Source: Flavobacterium sp. 5
Lineage (GTDB): Bacteria > Bacteroidota > Bacteroidia > Flavobacteriales > Flavobacteriaceae
Direction of reading: 5' to 3'
NCBI RefSeq assembly: GCF_002813295.1
Contig: NZ_PHUE01000001.1
Span: 496,001 to 560,000 of the forward strand
Length of the DNA: 64,000 bases
Of the stretch, positions 1 to 10,222 are shown piece after piece (the first letter of the stretch is position 1; each line of letters starts with the position of its first letter). Under the pieces are notes generated by a model. That model was not told the DNA's origin and did no database searches. It saw only the letters and a program-made list of their open reading frames with translations. The position numbers were made by a program, and so were the translations under genes.

Positions 1-192
1 AGTCTTGAAGGCTTATCAGATACTGAATACAATCAAGTTATTGAAATAAAATATTTAAAAAGTGAGTCAAATTATGCAGTATTTATAGTAAAATGTAAAT
101 ATGAAATGAAAGCATACTTAATAGAAACCCCTGAAACAATTAAAAAAATAACTGGAACATTTTCTTTTAAAATCAGAACTACCAAAGATTAA
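1..192 (+). CDS. C-terminal fragment of an unrecognised protein (5' end outside window)
   Basis: Frame 1 is open from the first base to a TAA at 190-192, giving 63 residues that end in FSFKIRTTKD. The fragment alternates hydrophobic and polar residues (AVFIVKCKYEMKAYLIE), suggesting beta strands, with no family signature I recognise. A strong hairpin terminator follows 25 bases after the stop, which supports a real gene end. The function cannot be stated from this fragment. Confidence 0.6.
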   Translation, partial: SLEGLSDTEYNQVIEIKYLKSESNYAVFIVKCKYEMKAYLIETPETIKKITGTFSFKIRTTKD

Positions 193-216
193 ACAAATTC
201 TATAAACAAATCATCA

Positions 217-254
217 AAAACCAGAAGTAACTTATGAAAGATACTTCTGGTTTT
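217..254 (+). terminator. Rho-independent terminator
   Basis: A 13-base inverted repeat (AAAACCAGAAGTA at 217-229 and its exact complement at 242-254) is followed by a T-rich stretch. It sits just after the stop of the truncated first gene and before the next plus-strand gene. Confidence 0.8.
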
Positions 255-367
255 CTTTATAATATTAAAAAAGATGAGATTTATTTGAAGAAAAAGCTCA
301 GCCTACAATTCAATTAAATACCAATACCTACTAGTTTTTTTCTATTTTTACAAAAATAAAAAACCAA

Positions 368-1894
368 ATGTCTCGTATCTACTTATTTTTTTTAACTGGA
401 ATATTATTTTCAGTTTATTCATGTCGTAGTGATTTTGATACCGTAAGTAGTACGGGTGAATTAACTTTTTCAAAAGATACAGTGTATTTGGATACTGTAT
501 TTACTAATTTGAGTTCTAACACATACGCTCTGAAAGTCTATAACCATTCTAAAAACGATATTAATATCCCAATTATTAAGTTTAACAAAGGCCTTAACTC
601 AAAATACAGAATGTCTGTTGATGGAATTCAAGGAAACCAAGGCAAAATGTTCGAAAACGTTACTCTATTAGCGAAAGATAGTTTGTACATTTTTATTGAA
701 ACAACTGTTGAAAGTGGCAACACTACCCCAACAGAATTTCTATACACAGACCAAATAGAATTTGACAGCGGAGCCAATCTTCAAAAAGTAGAACTGGTAA
801 CCTTAGTTCAGGACGCCATTTTATTATACCCCAACCGCAATACAGATGGAACTACAGAAACATTACCTATTGGAGATGAAAAAATAAGTGGCTTTTATTT
901 AGACAAAAATGATCCCCTTCATGGTAATGAGTTACTTTTTACTAACAAAAAACCATATGTTATTTATGGATATGCAGCTGTTCCAGAAGGAGAAACTGTA
1001 ATTTTTGATGCAGGATCTCGAGTGTATTTTCATGCCAATTCTGGTCTTATTGTATCTAAAAATGCTTCAATACATGTAAATGGAACTACATCGACAACTG
1101 CTAAACTAGAAAATGAAGTGTTTTTTGGTAGCGACCGTTTACAGCCTGATTATAGTTATATACCTGGACAATGGGGAACGATTTGGTTACAAAATGGAAG
1201 TACTAATAATATCATACAAAATCTTACTCTTAAAAACGCCACTGTTGGACTATTAGTTGACAATAACAACGGAACGCCTTTATCAATAAAAAATTCTCAG
1301 ATTTACAATTGTACTCATTACGGGATTCAAGCTAAAAATGCCTTGATTGAGGGAGAAAACATTGTAATCAATTATACTGGGCAAGCGAGTTTGGCATGTA
1401 CTTATGGAGGGAACTACAAATTTACACACTGCACCTTCAACAACAACTGGTCAAGTCCAGAGCAGTTAGCTGTATATATCAGTAATTATAATACTGAAGC
1501 TACATCAGAAACTAAAGACTTAACAGCTGCTACATTTAACAACTGTATTATCTATGGTTCTTATTCTTACGAAATGATTTTGGATAAAAACCCAGAAGCA
1601 CTTTTTGAATACCAATTTAACAATTGCTTACTAAAATTCAACAACATTAATAATAAATATACTAGCGATCCACTTTACAAATTTGATACAGATCCAGCAC
1701 ACTACAATTCAATAATCCTCAATAAAGATCCAAAATTCTTTAATTCAAATATCAATAATTTCAATATTGACAATAGCTCTTCTGCTTTCGCAAAAGGAAG
1801 TGCCGCTTATTTAGTTCCACTTGATATTTTAGGAATAACTAGAACATTACCGCCAGATTTAGGAGCATACCAGAATAAGTTATTTCCAAAATAA
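368..1894 (+). CDS. Outer-membrane-type lipoprotein with beta-helix-like region
   Basis: This 508-residue protein starts with a lipoprotein signal peptide whose lipobox ends at Cys19 (SVYSC), so it should be lipid-anchored in the envelope. The middle (about residues 185-420) contains short repeated turns with Asn/Gly ladders such as NIIQNLTLKNATVGLLV, IKNSQIYNCTHYGI and TFNNCIIYGSYS, the pattern of a right-handed parallel beta-helix. The C-terminus ends with LDILGITRTLPPDLGAYQ, a motif often found at the end of Bacteroidetes parallel-beta-helix proteins. No catalytic residues are evident, so a structural or carbohydrate-binding role is only a guess. The gene is convergent with the histidine kinase, with 46 bp between stops. 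Confidence 0.75.
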   Translation: MSRIYLFFLTGILFSVYSCRSDFDTVSSTGELTFSKDTVYLDTVFTNLSSNTYALKVYNHSKNDINIPIIKFNKGLNSKYRMSVDGIQGNQGKMFENVTLLAKDSLYIFIETTVESGNTTPTEFLYTDQIEFDSGANLQKVELVTLVQDAILLYPNRNTDGTTETLPIGDEKISGFYLDKNDPLHGNELLFTNKKPYVIYGYAAVPEGETVIFDAGSRVYFHANSGLIVSKNASIHVNGTTSTTAKLENEVFFGSDRLQPDYSYIPGQWGTIWLQNGSTNNIIQNLTLKNATVGLLVDNNNGTPLSIKNSQIYNCTHYGIQAKNALIEGENIVINYTGQASLACTYGGNYKFTHCTFNNNWSSPEQLAVYISNYNTEATSETKDLTAATFNNCIIYGSYSYEMILDKNPEALFEYQFNNCLLKFNNINNKYTSDPLYKFDTDPAHYNSIILNKDPKFFNSNINNFNIDNSSSAFAKGSAAYLVPLDILGITRTLPPDLGAYQNKLFPK

Positions 1895-1940
1895 TATAGA
1901 TTTCAAAGTAAGTTTTGAATGTTTTTTAATGAACTCTCAA

Positions 1941-4031
1941 TCACAATAAAGTATCTAACAATTCGAATATTTTTTCTTTTTTCAAAGGTTTTGTAATATA
2001 ACTATCAAAACCTAATGACAACATTCGTTCTTCATCTTCTATTGATGCATGTGCAGTTTGAGCTATAATAGATAAATTTGGCTTAAGGTTTTTTATATTT
2101 TCAAAAGCCTTAATCCCATCCATTACAGGCATTTCAATATCCATAAAAACTAAATTGATTTCCTGACTTCCTTTACACATATCAACTGCTTCCTGACCGT
2201 TATTTGCTCTAATAATTGTGTAATTTCTAGCACTTAAAATCTTCTTTAACAATATAAAATTGATATCATTATCTTCTGCAATCAAAATAATTTCATTACC
2301 TGAACTAATAGATACATTATTTTTAGTTTCAAGTAAAACTATTGATTTTGGATCAGCATATTCAAAAGGCAATGTTACTACAAAAACAGTCCCTAATCCC
2401 ACAACAGAGTCTACAATTACTGCCCCTCCCAAGAGTTGAATATAAGCCTTTGAAATAGCCAAACCTAATCCTAACCCACTTGCTTTAGCTGTTGAATTTG
2501 AATCAACCGTACGAAAGCGATCAAAAATATATTGCAACCCTTCTTTAGTAATTCCTTTACCTGAATCTTTCACAGTAAGCTCAATAGTTCGCTCAATTTC
2601 ATTAATTTCAAATCCAAAAGAAACAGATCCAAAATCAGTAAACTTGATAGCATTACCAATTAAATTCAGCATAATTTGCTTTAATTTAATTTCATCTGTC
2701 AAAATCAGTTGAGTTAAAGACCTTTTACTTGGAATAATATGCAACTCTATTTTCTTATTACTAGGTATAGTTATAGCAATGGATTCCTGTAATTCTTTAA
2801 AACATTTATTTAAATCAACTTCACATATTTTTGGCGCAACTTGATTAGCATCAATCTTTGACATTTCAATAAGATCTTCAATAATAGACACCAAATCATG
2901 CCCACTTTTATTAATAATCATCAAATATTCATTTCTTTCTTCATCACTTATATTCTGACCTTTTATTAAATCACTAAATCCTACAATGGCATTCATCGGA
3001 GTTCTTATCTCATGAGATAAATTAGCCAAAAAAGCAGATTTGAGTTCTCCATTTTCTTCAGCTATATTCTTGGATAATATTAATTGTTCTTTTTGACGAA
3101 TATTAATTTGAAAAAGTTTACTGATATAGCGAAACTCACCTCCATATTTTTTTAGTTTATTGATTGCGTTTCTATCTCCAGTTGCAAGAAAAGAAGTCAC
3201 TATTTTTAATGGATCAAAAAACCATTTATTCAATAAATAGCCCAAAAAAACTACACTGAGTATTGATAAAAGCAACACTATTAAAATATTTTTAATTCCT
3301 AAAGAAAAATTCAAATCGAATTCTCTATCAAAACACATTTTTGCAATAACATTATTATTACTGTCTTTTAAATTAATTTCAGATCTAATCAATTTAGAAC
3401 TAATTTCAGACGTACTAGTCGTATCAGTTAACAATTGAGTTTTAGAATGAGTCAAATTCCCTATATAATCAACATACCCTTGATCTAAAATTCGAACTAA
3501 AAAAAGATAACCCAAAGGTGCCTTTTCTTTTGCAGGATCGTCCGAAGTATTTAAAATAGTACCAAATACTTCAAAAACACCATCCTCGTTTTTAACATAA
3601 TACCGAATATGTTTATTTACATAAAGCTCTGAGAATTTTTTTTCGGGAACAAAATCGATTACTCTAATCCTCTTTTTACCATAAAAAATTAGTTTTTTGT
3701 CTAAATTATAACCTCCAACAAAAACCTTATTATACTCCAATAGTTTAGTCATTCTACTATCAAAATACTTTGTGTTTTTGGTATTGACAGCATCTACCAA
3801 TTCATCTGAATTAGAAATAATACTGATTAAATCTGTTATGTTTTTTGAATTTTGCTGAAAGATAGTTTCAGTTTCTTTTTTAAAATTATTCGAAGTGGCT
3901 TCATAAACCTTATCCACATTATCATTTAAATAAAAATCAAGCACATAAGAAAAAAGCAGAGCAAATAAAATCGTTGTACCTAACAAAATTAAAAATCTCC
4001 AATATGTATTTACTATTTTTTTAATATTCAT
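1941..4031 (-). CDS. Hybrid sensor histidine kinase with receiver domain
   Basis: The 696-residue membrane protein has a transmembrane segment at about 13-35, a periplasmic sensor region to about 245 with no recognised ligand fold, and a second membrane segment at about 246-268. A HisKA domain follows with the phosphoacceptor His340 in NLSHEIRTPMNAI. The HATPase domain (about 445-560) shows the N box (NLIGNAIKFTD) and G boxes (DSGKGI, GLGLGLAI). The C-terminal receiver domain (about 581-696) carries an acidic pair (AEDND), phosphoacceptor Asp631 in FMDIEMPVMDG and the conserved Lys in YITKPLKKE. The protein can therefore run autophosphorylation and an internal phosphorelay, but no output domain or adjacent response regulator is seen. 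The signal is unknown. Confidence 0.92.
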   Translation of the reverse strand: MNIKKIVNTYWRFLILLGTTILFALLFSYVLDFYLNDNVDKVYEATSNNFKKETETIFQQNSKNITDLISIISNSDELVDAVNTKNTKYFDSRMTKLLEYNKVFVGGYNLDKKLIFYGKKRIRVIDFVPEKKFSELYVNKHIRYYVKNEDGVFEVFGTILNTSDDPAKEKAPLGYLFLVRILDQGYVDYIGNLTHSKTQLLTDTTSTSEISSKLIRSEINLKDSNNNVIAKMCFDREFDLNFSLGIKNILIVLLLSILSVVFLGYLLNKWFFDPLKIVTSFLATGDRNAINKLKKYGGEFRYISKLFQINIRQKEQLILSKNIAEENGELKSAFLANLSHEIRTPMNAIVGFSDLIKGQNISDEERNEYLMIINKSGHDLVSIIEDLIEMSKIDANQVAPKICEVDLNKCFKELQESIAITIPSNKKIELHIIPSKRSLTQLILTDEIKLKQIMLNLIGNAIKFTDFGSVSFGFEINEIERTIELTVKDSGKGITKEGLQYIFDRFRTVDSNSTAKASGLGLGLAISKAYIQLLGGAVIVDSVVGLGTVFVVTLPFEYADPKSIVLLETKNNVSISSGNEIILIAEDNDINFILLKKILSARNYTIIRANNGQEAVDMCKGSQEINLVFMDIEMPVMDGIKAFENIKNLKPNLSIIAQTAHASIEDEERMLSLGFDSYITKPLKKEKIFELLDTLL

Positions 4032-4729
4032 GATAGGGGGTTAAAAAATGACTATATATTGAAAGAAAAAAGATATTAATAAATAAATGATAATTAATCA
4101 CAAAATTAGCCATCACTTTATTAAAAATAAGGCGCTAAAAATAGTAAAAAATCTATTCAGTATTCATTTATAAATTCCAAAAAAATAAAATCTATAAACA
4201 ATTATGTTACAATACTTAAGTGTATTTTATACACCTAAAAAATTAGACACATATAAACAGAAAACTACTACTCTTTAATTATTAAAAACATTATTTTACT
4301 GATATTTCTAATAATTAAATATTATTGATTTTAGAACAATAACAATCTTATTTGTTAAATAATAAAAATACAATTCTATTAACAATTCATAGATAACCTA
4401 GAGTATATTTTGGAAAATAAATTAAGATTGAATAAATCCCTAAAAAGGGAAAAATTGCGACAAATTCAAAAACATTTAATTACAACTAAAACCATGAAAT
4501 TTTGCTTTTTATTATATCAATTTAGAACAAACTACTTTTAAAAAAAACTATCAATCAAACTTCAATACAGATAACCACCTTCCAAAAGGAATTTATTTAT
4601 CAAAATAGCAGATAATTATACCTCTGCAAATAAAAAGATAATAATCAACTAATTAAAAGCTCTGCAACCTATTAAAAAAGCAACTAAATTGTCCCTTTAT
4701 TTTTATTCGGTTTTTAATCTTATATTAAC
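4032..4729. other. AT-rich intergenic region, no gene seen
   Basis: About 700 very AT-rich bases lie between the divergent histidine kinase and purL. No open frame with coding character, no tRNA-like fold and no strong hairpin was found. Only the last 40 bases hold a recognisable signal, the purL promoter. The length leaves room for an unrecognised small RNA or regulatory region. Confidence 0.5.
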
Positions 4730-4737
4730 TAAATTTG
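4730..4737 (+). promoter_or_regulatory. Probable -7 element of the purL promoter
   Basis: TAAATTTG matches the Bacteroidetes sigma-A -7 consensus TAnnTTTG and lies 30 bases before the ATG at 4767. No clear TTG -33 element is visible at the usual spacing. The position means a start at the upstream TTG codon (4689) would precede the transcript, which supports the ATG. Confidence 0.55.
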
Positions 4738-4766
4738 CACCGTTAAATACAACAAACTACACAACA

Positions 4767-7700
4767 ATGATCCATTTCTTTGAAAACCAAAGCAAAACTG
4801 TTTTTGCAGTACAAACGCAAAACGAAATTTCAGCTCAAGACATTTCAAAACTTAATTGGCTTTTTGCCGACGCAAATAAAATAGAGAAATCCGCTTTGAC
4901 GGATTTTTTTGTTGGTCCTCGTGCCGCAATGATTACGCCTTGGAGTACCAATGCGGTAGAAATTACTCAAAACATGGGGATTTCTGGAATCATTCGTATC
5001 GAAGAATTTTTCTATGTTTCAGAAAATTTCAACGATTTTGACCCAATGCTTTCGCAAAAATACACTGAGTTGAATCAAGATATTTATACTATCAACGTTG
5101 AACCAGAAGCTATTTTAGAAATTGATGACATTGCTGCTTACAACAAATCAGAAGGTTTGGCTTTGAGCACTGAAGAAGAAGATTATTTGAATAATTTGGC
5201 AACCAAATTAGGTAGAAAATTAACTGATTCTGAAATTTTTGCTTTCTCGCAAGCGAATTCAGAACACTGTCGTCACAAGATTTTCAACGGAACTTTTGTA
5301 ATTGATGGTGTAGAGAAAGAAACTTCTCTTTTCAAATTAATCAAAAAAACATCGCAAGAAAATCCGAACGATATTGTTTCGGCATATAAAGATAACGTGG
5401 CTTTTGTAAAAGGGCCAAGAGTACAGCAATTTGCTCCAAAAACGGGTGACAAACCTGATTTTTATGAAGTAAAAGAATTTGATTCAGTTATCTCTTTAAA
5501 AGCAGAAACGCACAATTTCCCAACAACAGTAGAACCTTTCAACGGTGCTGCAACTGGTGCTGGAGGAGAAATTCGTGACCGTTTAGCAGGTGGACAAGGT
5601 TCATTGCCATTGGCGGGAACTGCTGTTTATATGACTTCTTATTCTCGTTTGGCTGATGATAGAAACTGGGAAAATGGTGTTGCCGAAAGAAAATGGTTGT
5701 ACCAAACTCCAATGGATATTTTAATCAAAGCATCAAACGGAGCTTCAGATTTTGGAAATAAATTCGGTCAGCCACTTATTACTGGTTCAGTTTTAACATT
5801 CGAACACGAAGAAAACAACCGCAAAATTGGTTACGATAAAGTAATCATGCAAGCGGGTGGAATTGGATACGGAAAATTAGATCAAGCAATTAAACACAAA
5901 CCACAAGAAGGAGATAAAATTGTAATTCTTGGTGGAGAAAATTATAGAATCGGAATGGGTGGTGCTGCAGTTTCTTCTGCAGATACAGGAGCTTTCGGTT
6001 CAGGAATCGAGTTGAACGCTATTCAACGTTCGAATCCAGAAATGCAAAAACGTGCTGCCAATGCAATTCGTGCTTTGGTAGAAAGCGATAACAATCCAAT
6101 CGTATCTATTCACGATCACGGTGCAGGTGGACACTTAAACTGTCTTTCTGAATTAGTAGAAGAAACCGGAGGTTTAATCGATTTGGATAAATTACCTGTG
6201 GGCGACCCAACTCTTTCTGCAAAAGAAATTATTGGTAACGAATCTCAAGAAAGAATGGGATTGGTTATTGGCCAAAAAGACATTGACACTTTACAAAGAA
6301 TTGCTGACAGAGAGCGTTCTCCTATGTATCAAGTTGGTGACGTAACTGGTAATCACCGTTTTACTTTTGAATCAAAAACTACTGGTCTAAAACCAATGGA
6401 TTATGCTTTGGAAGATTTCTTTGGAAGTTCTCCAAAAACTGTGATGACAGATAAAACGATCGATTACAACTATAAAAATTTAGAATATTCTAAAGATAAA
6501 ATCGCAACATATTTAGAAGCAGTTTTACAATTAGAAGCAGTAGCATCTAAAGACTGGTTGACTAATAAAGTTGACCGTTGTGTAGGTGGAAAAGTAGCTA
6601 AACAACAATGCGCTGGACCATTACAATTACCTTTGAACAATGTTGGGGTAATGGCTTTAGATTATTTAGGAAAAGAAGGAGTTGCAACCTCTATTGGTCA
6701 CTCTCCTATTGCTTCTTTAATTGATCCTGTTGCTGGAACTAGAACTGCTATTGCTGAATCTTTATCAAACATAGTTTGGGCTCCAATCAAAGGCGGAATG
6801 GATGGTATTTCATTGTCTGCTAACTGGATGTGGGCTTGTAAAAATGAAGGTGAAGACGCTCGTTTGTATGCAGCTGTTGAAAGTTGTTCTGAATTTGCAA
6901 TCGAATTAGGAATCAATATTCCAACAGGAAAAGATTCACTTTCGATGAAACAAAAATATCCAAACGATGAAGTTATCGCTCCTGGAACGGTAATTATTTC
7001 TGCTGGTGGAAACTGTATTGATATCCAAAAAGTAGTAGAACCTGTTTTACAAAAAGACGGTGGCTCTATTTATTATATTAATTTGTCACAAGATGAATTC
7101 AAATTAGGAGGTTCTTCATTTGCTCAAACATTAAACACAATTGGAAACGAAGCGCCAACTATTAAAAGTGCTTCTTTCTTCAAAAATGCTTTCAACACCC
7201 TACAAGAATTAATTCTAGACAATCAAATCCTTGCTGGACACGATATCGGAAGTGGTGGTTTAATCACAACTTTATTAGAAATGTGTTTTGCTGATGTGAA
7301 TTTGGGAGCTAAAATTGATTTCTCTGTTTTTGAAGAAAAAGACATTATCAAATATTTATTTGCAGAAAATATTGGAATCGTTTTCCAAGCGAAAGAAGAT
7401 TCAGTTTTGGAAAGCAAATTAAATGCAAACGGAGTTTCATTCTACAAATTAGGAACTGTAACATCTGAAGCTAGTTTGAATTTTGGTCCATGTCAATTAG
7501 ATATTGCAAAATACAGAGATATTTGGTTTAAAACTTCATTCTTATTAGACCAAAAACAAGCTAAAAATGGAACAGCTCAGGCGCGTTTCGACAATTACAA
7601 AAACCAAGCATTAAACTATACATTCCCAACTCATTTTACAGGAAAAAAACCTGTGATTGATGATTCAAAACCACGTCCAAAAGCAGCTATTATCCGCGAA

Positions 7701-8423
7701 AAAGGAAGTAATTCTGAGCGTGAAATGGCTAACGCAATGTACTTAGCTGGTTTTGATGTAAAAGACGTTCACATGACCGATTTGATTTCTGGTCGTGAGA
7801 CTTTAGAAGATATTCAATTCATTGGTGCTGTTGGAGGATTCTCTAACTCTGATGTTTTAGGTTCTGCTAAAGGTTGGGCTGGAGCTTTCAAATACAACGA
7901 AAAAGCAAATATAGCTTTGAAAAACTTCTTCAAAAGAGAAGATACTTTATCAGTTGGAATCTGTAATGGTTGTCAATTATTCATGGAATTGGAAGTAATT
8001 AATCCAGAGCATAAAGTTCATGGAAAAATGTTGCATAATGATAGTCACAAACACGAAAGTATTTTTACTTCTGTTACGATTCAAGAAAATAAATCGGTGA
8101 TGTTATCGACTTTGGCAGGAAGTACTTTAGGAGTTTGGGTTTCTCATGGAGAAGGAAAATTCAATTTACCTGAACCAGAAGAGAACTACAACATTGTTGG
8201 AAAATACGGTTACGACAGTTATCCAGCAAATCCAAATGGTTCTGACTTTAATACTGCTATGATGTGTGATGTTACTGGTCGTCACTTGGTAATGATGCCA
8301 CACATTGAGCGTTCAACTTTTCAATGGAACTGGGCAAACTATCCAAAAGATAGAAAAGATGAAGTTACTCCTTGGCATGAAGCTTTTGTGAATGCTAAGA
8401 AATGGATTCATAATCAAAAATAA
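4767..8423 (+). CDS. purL: Phosphoribosylformylglycinamidine synthase (FGAM synthase)
   Basis: This single-chain 1218-residue enzyme converts FGAR, ATP and glutamine to FGAM in the fourth step of de novo purine synthesis in the cytoplasm. Family landmarks are the linker motif [14 protein letters not shown], the active-site segment [27 protein letters not shown], the second synthetase half (about 600-950) with PTGKDSLSM, and a C-terminal class I glutaminase domain. The glutaminase nucleophile is Cys1066 in GICNGCQ and the His-x-Glu pair is in PHIERS. The length fits the large PurL type rather than the split PurL/PurQ/PurS form. The frame extends upstream to a TTG at 4689, but the ATG at 4767 lies just after a good -7 element and starts the conserved MIHFFENQ sequence. 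Confidence 0.97.
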   Translation: MIHFFENQSKTVFAVQTQNEISAQDISKLNWLFADANKIEKSALTDFFVGPRAAMITPWSTNAVEITQNMGISGIIRIEEFFYVSENFNDFDPMLSQKYTELNQDIYTINVEPEAILEIDDIAAYNKSEGLALSTEEEDYLNNLATKLGRKLTDSEIFAFSQANSEHCRHKIFNGTFVIDGVEKETSLFKLIKKTSQENPNDIVSAYKDNVAFVKGPRVQQFAPKTGDKPDFYEVKEFDSVISLKAETHNFPTTVEPFNGAATGAGGEIRDRLAGGQGSLPLAGTAVYMTSYSRLADDRNWENGVAERKWLYQTPMDILIKASNGASDFGNKFGQPLITGSVLTFEHEENNRKIGYDKVIMQAGGIGYGKLDQAIKHKPQEGDKIVILGGENYRIGMGGAAVSSADTGAFGSGIELNAIQRSNPEMQKRAANAIRALVESDNNPIVSIHDHGAGGHLNCLSELVEETGGLIDLDKLPVGDPTLSAKEIIGNESQERMGLVIGQKDIDTLQRIADRERSPMYQVGDVTGNHRFTFESKTTGLKPMDYALEDFFGSSPKTVMTDKTIDYNYKNLEYSKDKIATYLEAVLQLEAVASKDWLTNKVDRCVGGKVAKQQCAGPLQLPLNNVGVMALDYLGKEGVATSIGHSPIASLIDPVAGTRTAIAESLSNIVWAPIKGGMDGISLSANWMWACKNEGEDARLYAAVESCSEFAIELGINIPTGKDSLSMKQKYPNDEVIAPGTVIISAGGNCIDIQKVVEPVLQKDGGSIYYINLSQDEFKLGGSSFAQTLNTIGNEAPTIKSASFFKNAFNTLQELILDNQILAGHDIGSGGLITTLLEMCFADVNLGAKIDFSVFEEKDIIKYLFAENIGIVFQAKEDSVLESKLNANGVSFYKLGTVTSEASLNFGPCQLDIAKYRDIWFKTSFLLDQKQAKNGTAQARFDNYKNQALNYTFPTHFTGKKPVIDDSKPRPKAAIIREKGSNSEREMANAMYLAGFDVKDVHMTDLISGRETLEDIQFIGAVGGFSNSDVLGSAKGWAGAFKYNEKANIALKNFFKREDTLSVGICNGCQLFMELEVINPEHKVHGKMLHNDSHKHESIFTSVTIQENKSVMLSTLAGSTLGVWVSHGEGKFNLPEPEENYNIVGKYGYDSYPANPNGSDFNTAMMCDVTGRHLVMMPHIERSTFQWNWANYPKDRKDEVTPWHEAFVNAKKWIHNQK

Positions 8424-8461
8424 TAAAAGATCATCTTATAGTTAAAACTTAATTTCCTTAG

Positions 8462-8494
8462 CCCGTCTCTTTATAATTTTAGAGACGGGTTTTT
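8462..8494 (+). terminator. Rho-independent terminator of purL
   Basis: A CCCGTCTCT / AGAGACGGG stem (8462-8470 and 8481-8489) is followed directly by five T residues, 38 bases after the purL stop. Confidence 0.85.
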
Positions 8495-8542
8495 CATGAA
8501 AGATTTTAGTTCGAAGTCACAAATAATTTTAAAAATCCCCCA

Positions 8543-9427
8543 ATGAATTTTTTAAAAAAATCTCTTTTAATTTTAAGTATCCTACTCTTTATCAATCCAG
8601 TATTAGCACAATCTATTGATCTCTCCCTGAAGACAAATCCTTTTCTTCAATTAAGTTCTAATACAAAAGTATTAGGATTAAAAGGAAGTGTAAAAGAAAT
8701 GCAAGAACACAAATTTGTAATAAACATTCAAGATCAAACAACAAATGATTCTGCATCAGTTAGTAATCAATATCAATTTGATCAAAATGGCTTAACTAAA
8801 GAAATGGAGGAGATTTTCACAAATGTAGAATCAAAAAAGAGTTTTTTTAGTTATACCAACAAAGGTTTTGTCTCACATATTGATATCGAAACGACACTTT
8901 TTTCTAATAACAAAGACACAACTGACACCACTACTGTGAATACCACAGAGAAAGATCCAATCTTTTCTACAGTTGATTACAAGTATGTACAAAAGAAAAA
9001 TATTTTATTCAAAGGAGAAGATTATGTAGCGGGTACCCCTAAAAAAGTAACTACTCGAAATGAATACTTTTACCATTTTAATGATGATGGTCAAATTTTT
9101 CAAATAGACTACCAAACTATTGATTTAGTAACCAAATATAATTACGATGCTAATGGGTTAATAAAAGAGTCTTTGACATTAAAGTCTGGAGTAGCATTTT
9201 ACAAAAACATTTATAAATATGATCGTAATAACAGACTAATTAAGATGGTAACTATTAACTCCGATAACATTTCAAAATATCCTAATGAAGAAATAGTTAT
9301 ATCCTATAAACTTGATCCTAACGGAAATATAATTGAGAAAAAAGTACAAAGCTATCTTTATTCTCCAAAAGGTTCTAAGACATTTACAGAAGGTTATTTA
9401 TATCTTTATAATTACAAGTATTTATAG
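8543..9427 (+). CDS. Secreted protein with YD-like beta repeats, unknown function
   Basis: The 294-residue product starts with a signal peptide (about 1-23, cleavage after VLAQ). The mature part contains repeated tyrosine-rich strand-turn units such as NQYQFDQNGLTKEME, YFYHFNDDGQIFQIDY, KYNYDANGLIKESL, YKYDRNNRLIKM and YKLDPNGNIIEKK. These resemble the YD/RHS-type repeats found in many small Bacteroidetes periplasmic proteins. There is no toxin core or lipobox. It stands alone between the purL terminator and another small secreted protein 115 bp downstream. The function is unknown, and a periplasmic or surface location is inferred from the signal peptide. Confidence 0.7.
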   Translation: MNFLKKSLLILSILLFINPVLAQSIDLSLKTNPFLQLSSNTKVLGLKGSVKEMQEHKFVINIQDQTTNDSASVSNQYQFDQNGLTKEMEEIFTNVESKKSFFSYTNKGFVSHIDIETTLFSNNKDTTDTTTVNTTEKDPIFSTVDYKYVQKKNILFKGEDYVAGTPKKVTTRNEYFYHFNDDGQIFQIDYQTIDLVTKYNYDANGLIKESLTLKSGVAFYKNIYKYDRNNRLIKMVTINSDNISKYPNEEIVISYKLDPNGNIIEKKVQSYLYSPKGSKTFTEGYLYLYNYKYL

Positions 9428-9542
9428 TTTTTTTATCTAAAATTCAGTTTGTATATTAGCTTAAAGTTCAAAAAATTTCCTAACCCATATCTAAAAAGTA
9501 ACTCCCTTTACTGATTAGCATTTTACAATTAACCTACACCCC

Positions 9543-9983
9543 ATGAAAAATTTCACATTACTACTAACAGTACTTATACTAAGTACGGCACATTCTTTTG
9601 CTCAAATAAAAATCACAAAAATTAAAGATAAAGACAAAGACCGATATATTGCTACGGTTATAGGTTATCCAATTACAGGTCTGTACACTTATGTGAACCA
9701 AATCACCCCTACAACAATCCTTAATGAAGATGGAACTGGGATAATGCAAAATGAAGATCTCACGAAAGATCCTATCATTTGGGGAATTGAATGTTCCGAA
9801 TCGGGAATTCCAATTTTCAAAGAAGGATTCAATAGTGCTTCTTACTCTTTTTGGTATAAAAAAAGTACTTCTACTACTAAATCAGAAGATGATGATGAGT
9901 GGACTTTACAGCAATTTTCTATCCATTATGACCAAAAAAAAATGTTCATTTCTGGTGAACGCGTAAAAGAATATATAGAGTAA
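9543..9983 (+). CDS. Small exported protein, unknown function
   Basis: This 146-residue protein has a clear signal peptide (about 1-20, cleavage after SFAQ) and a mature part rich in lysine and acidic residues, including a KIKDKDKDR segment and an SEDDDEW stretch. No known domain was recognised. It lies 115 bp after another small secreted protein in the same direction, and each gene begins after a short AT-rich gap. The two may be co-transcribed, but nothing in the sequence ties them to a pathway. Confidence 0.6.
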   Translation: MKNFTLLLTVLILSTAHSFAQIKITKIKDKDKDRYIATVIGYPITGLYTYVNQITPTTILNEDGTGIMQNEDLTKDPIIWGIECSESGIPIFKEGFNSASYSFWYKKSTSTTKSEDDDEWTLQQFSIHYDQKKMFISGERVKEYIE

Positions 9984-10222
9984 TCTCTTTAAAAGAAAAC
10001 ACTGTAAATCCTTGTGCCACTTCTATTTTAGAAAATTTATTTTTAAAACAGAGTGTTCAGGGATTTTGTTTTATTAAACCAATTCGTTCAAATTTAGCTC
10101 ATTTAAGAAATCGATTTCGTTGATTACCACTATTGTAATTATATAAATGATAATTAATCTTTCGAAAATAAAAATTATTATTATTTTTTATTTAATTTGC
10201 GATAAAATTTAATAATCTTATA

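Noticed and set aside
4689..4766. TTG-initiated N-terminal extension of PurL
   Set aside because: The extension lies before the promoter -7 element and is not part of the conserved PurL start.
9751..9966. 71-residue frame inside the 146-residue secreted protein gene
   Set aside because: It is a shadow in another frame of a gene with a clear signal peptide.
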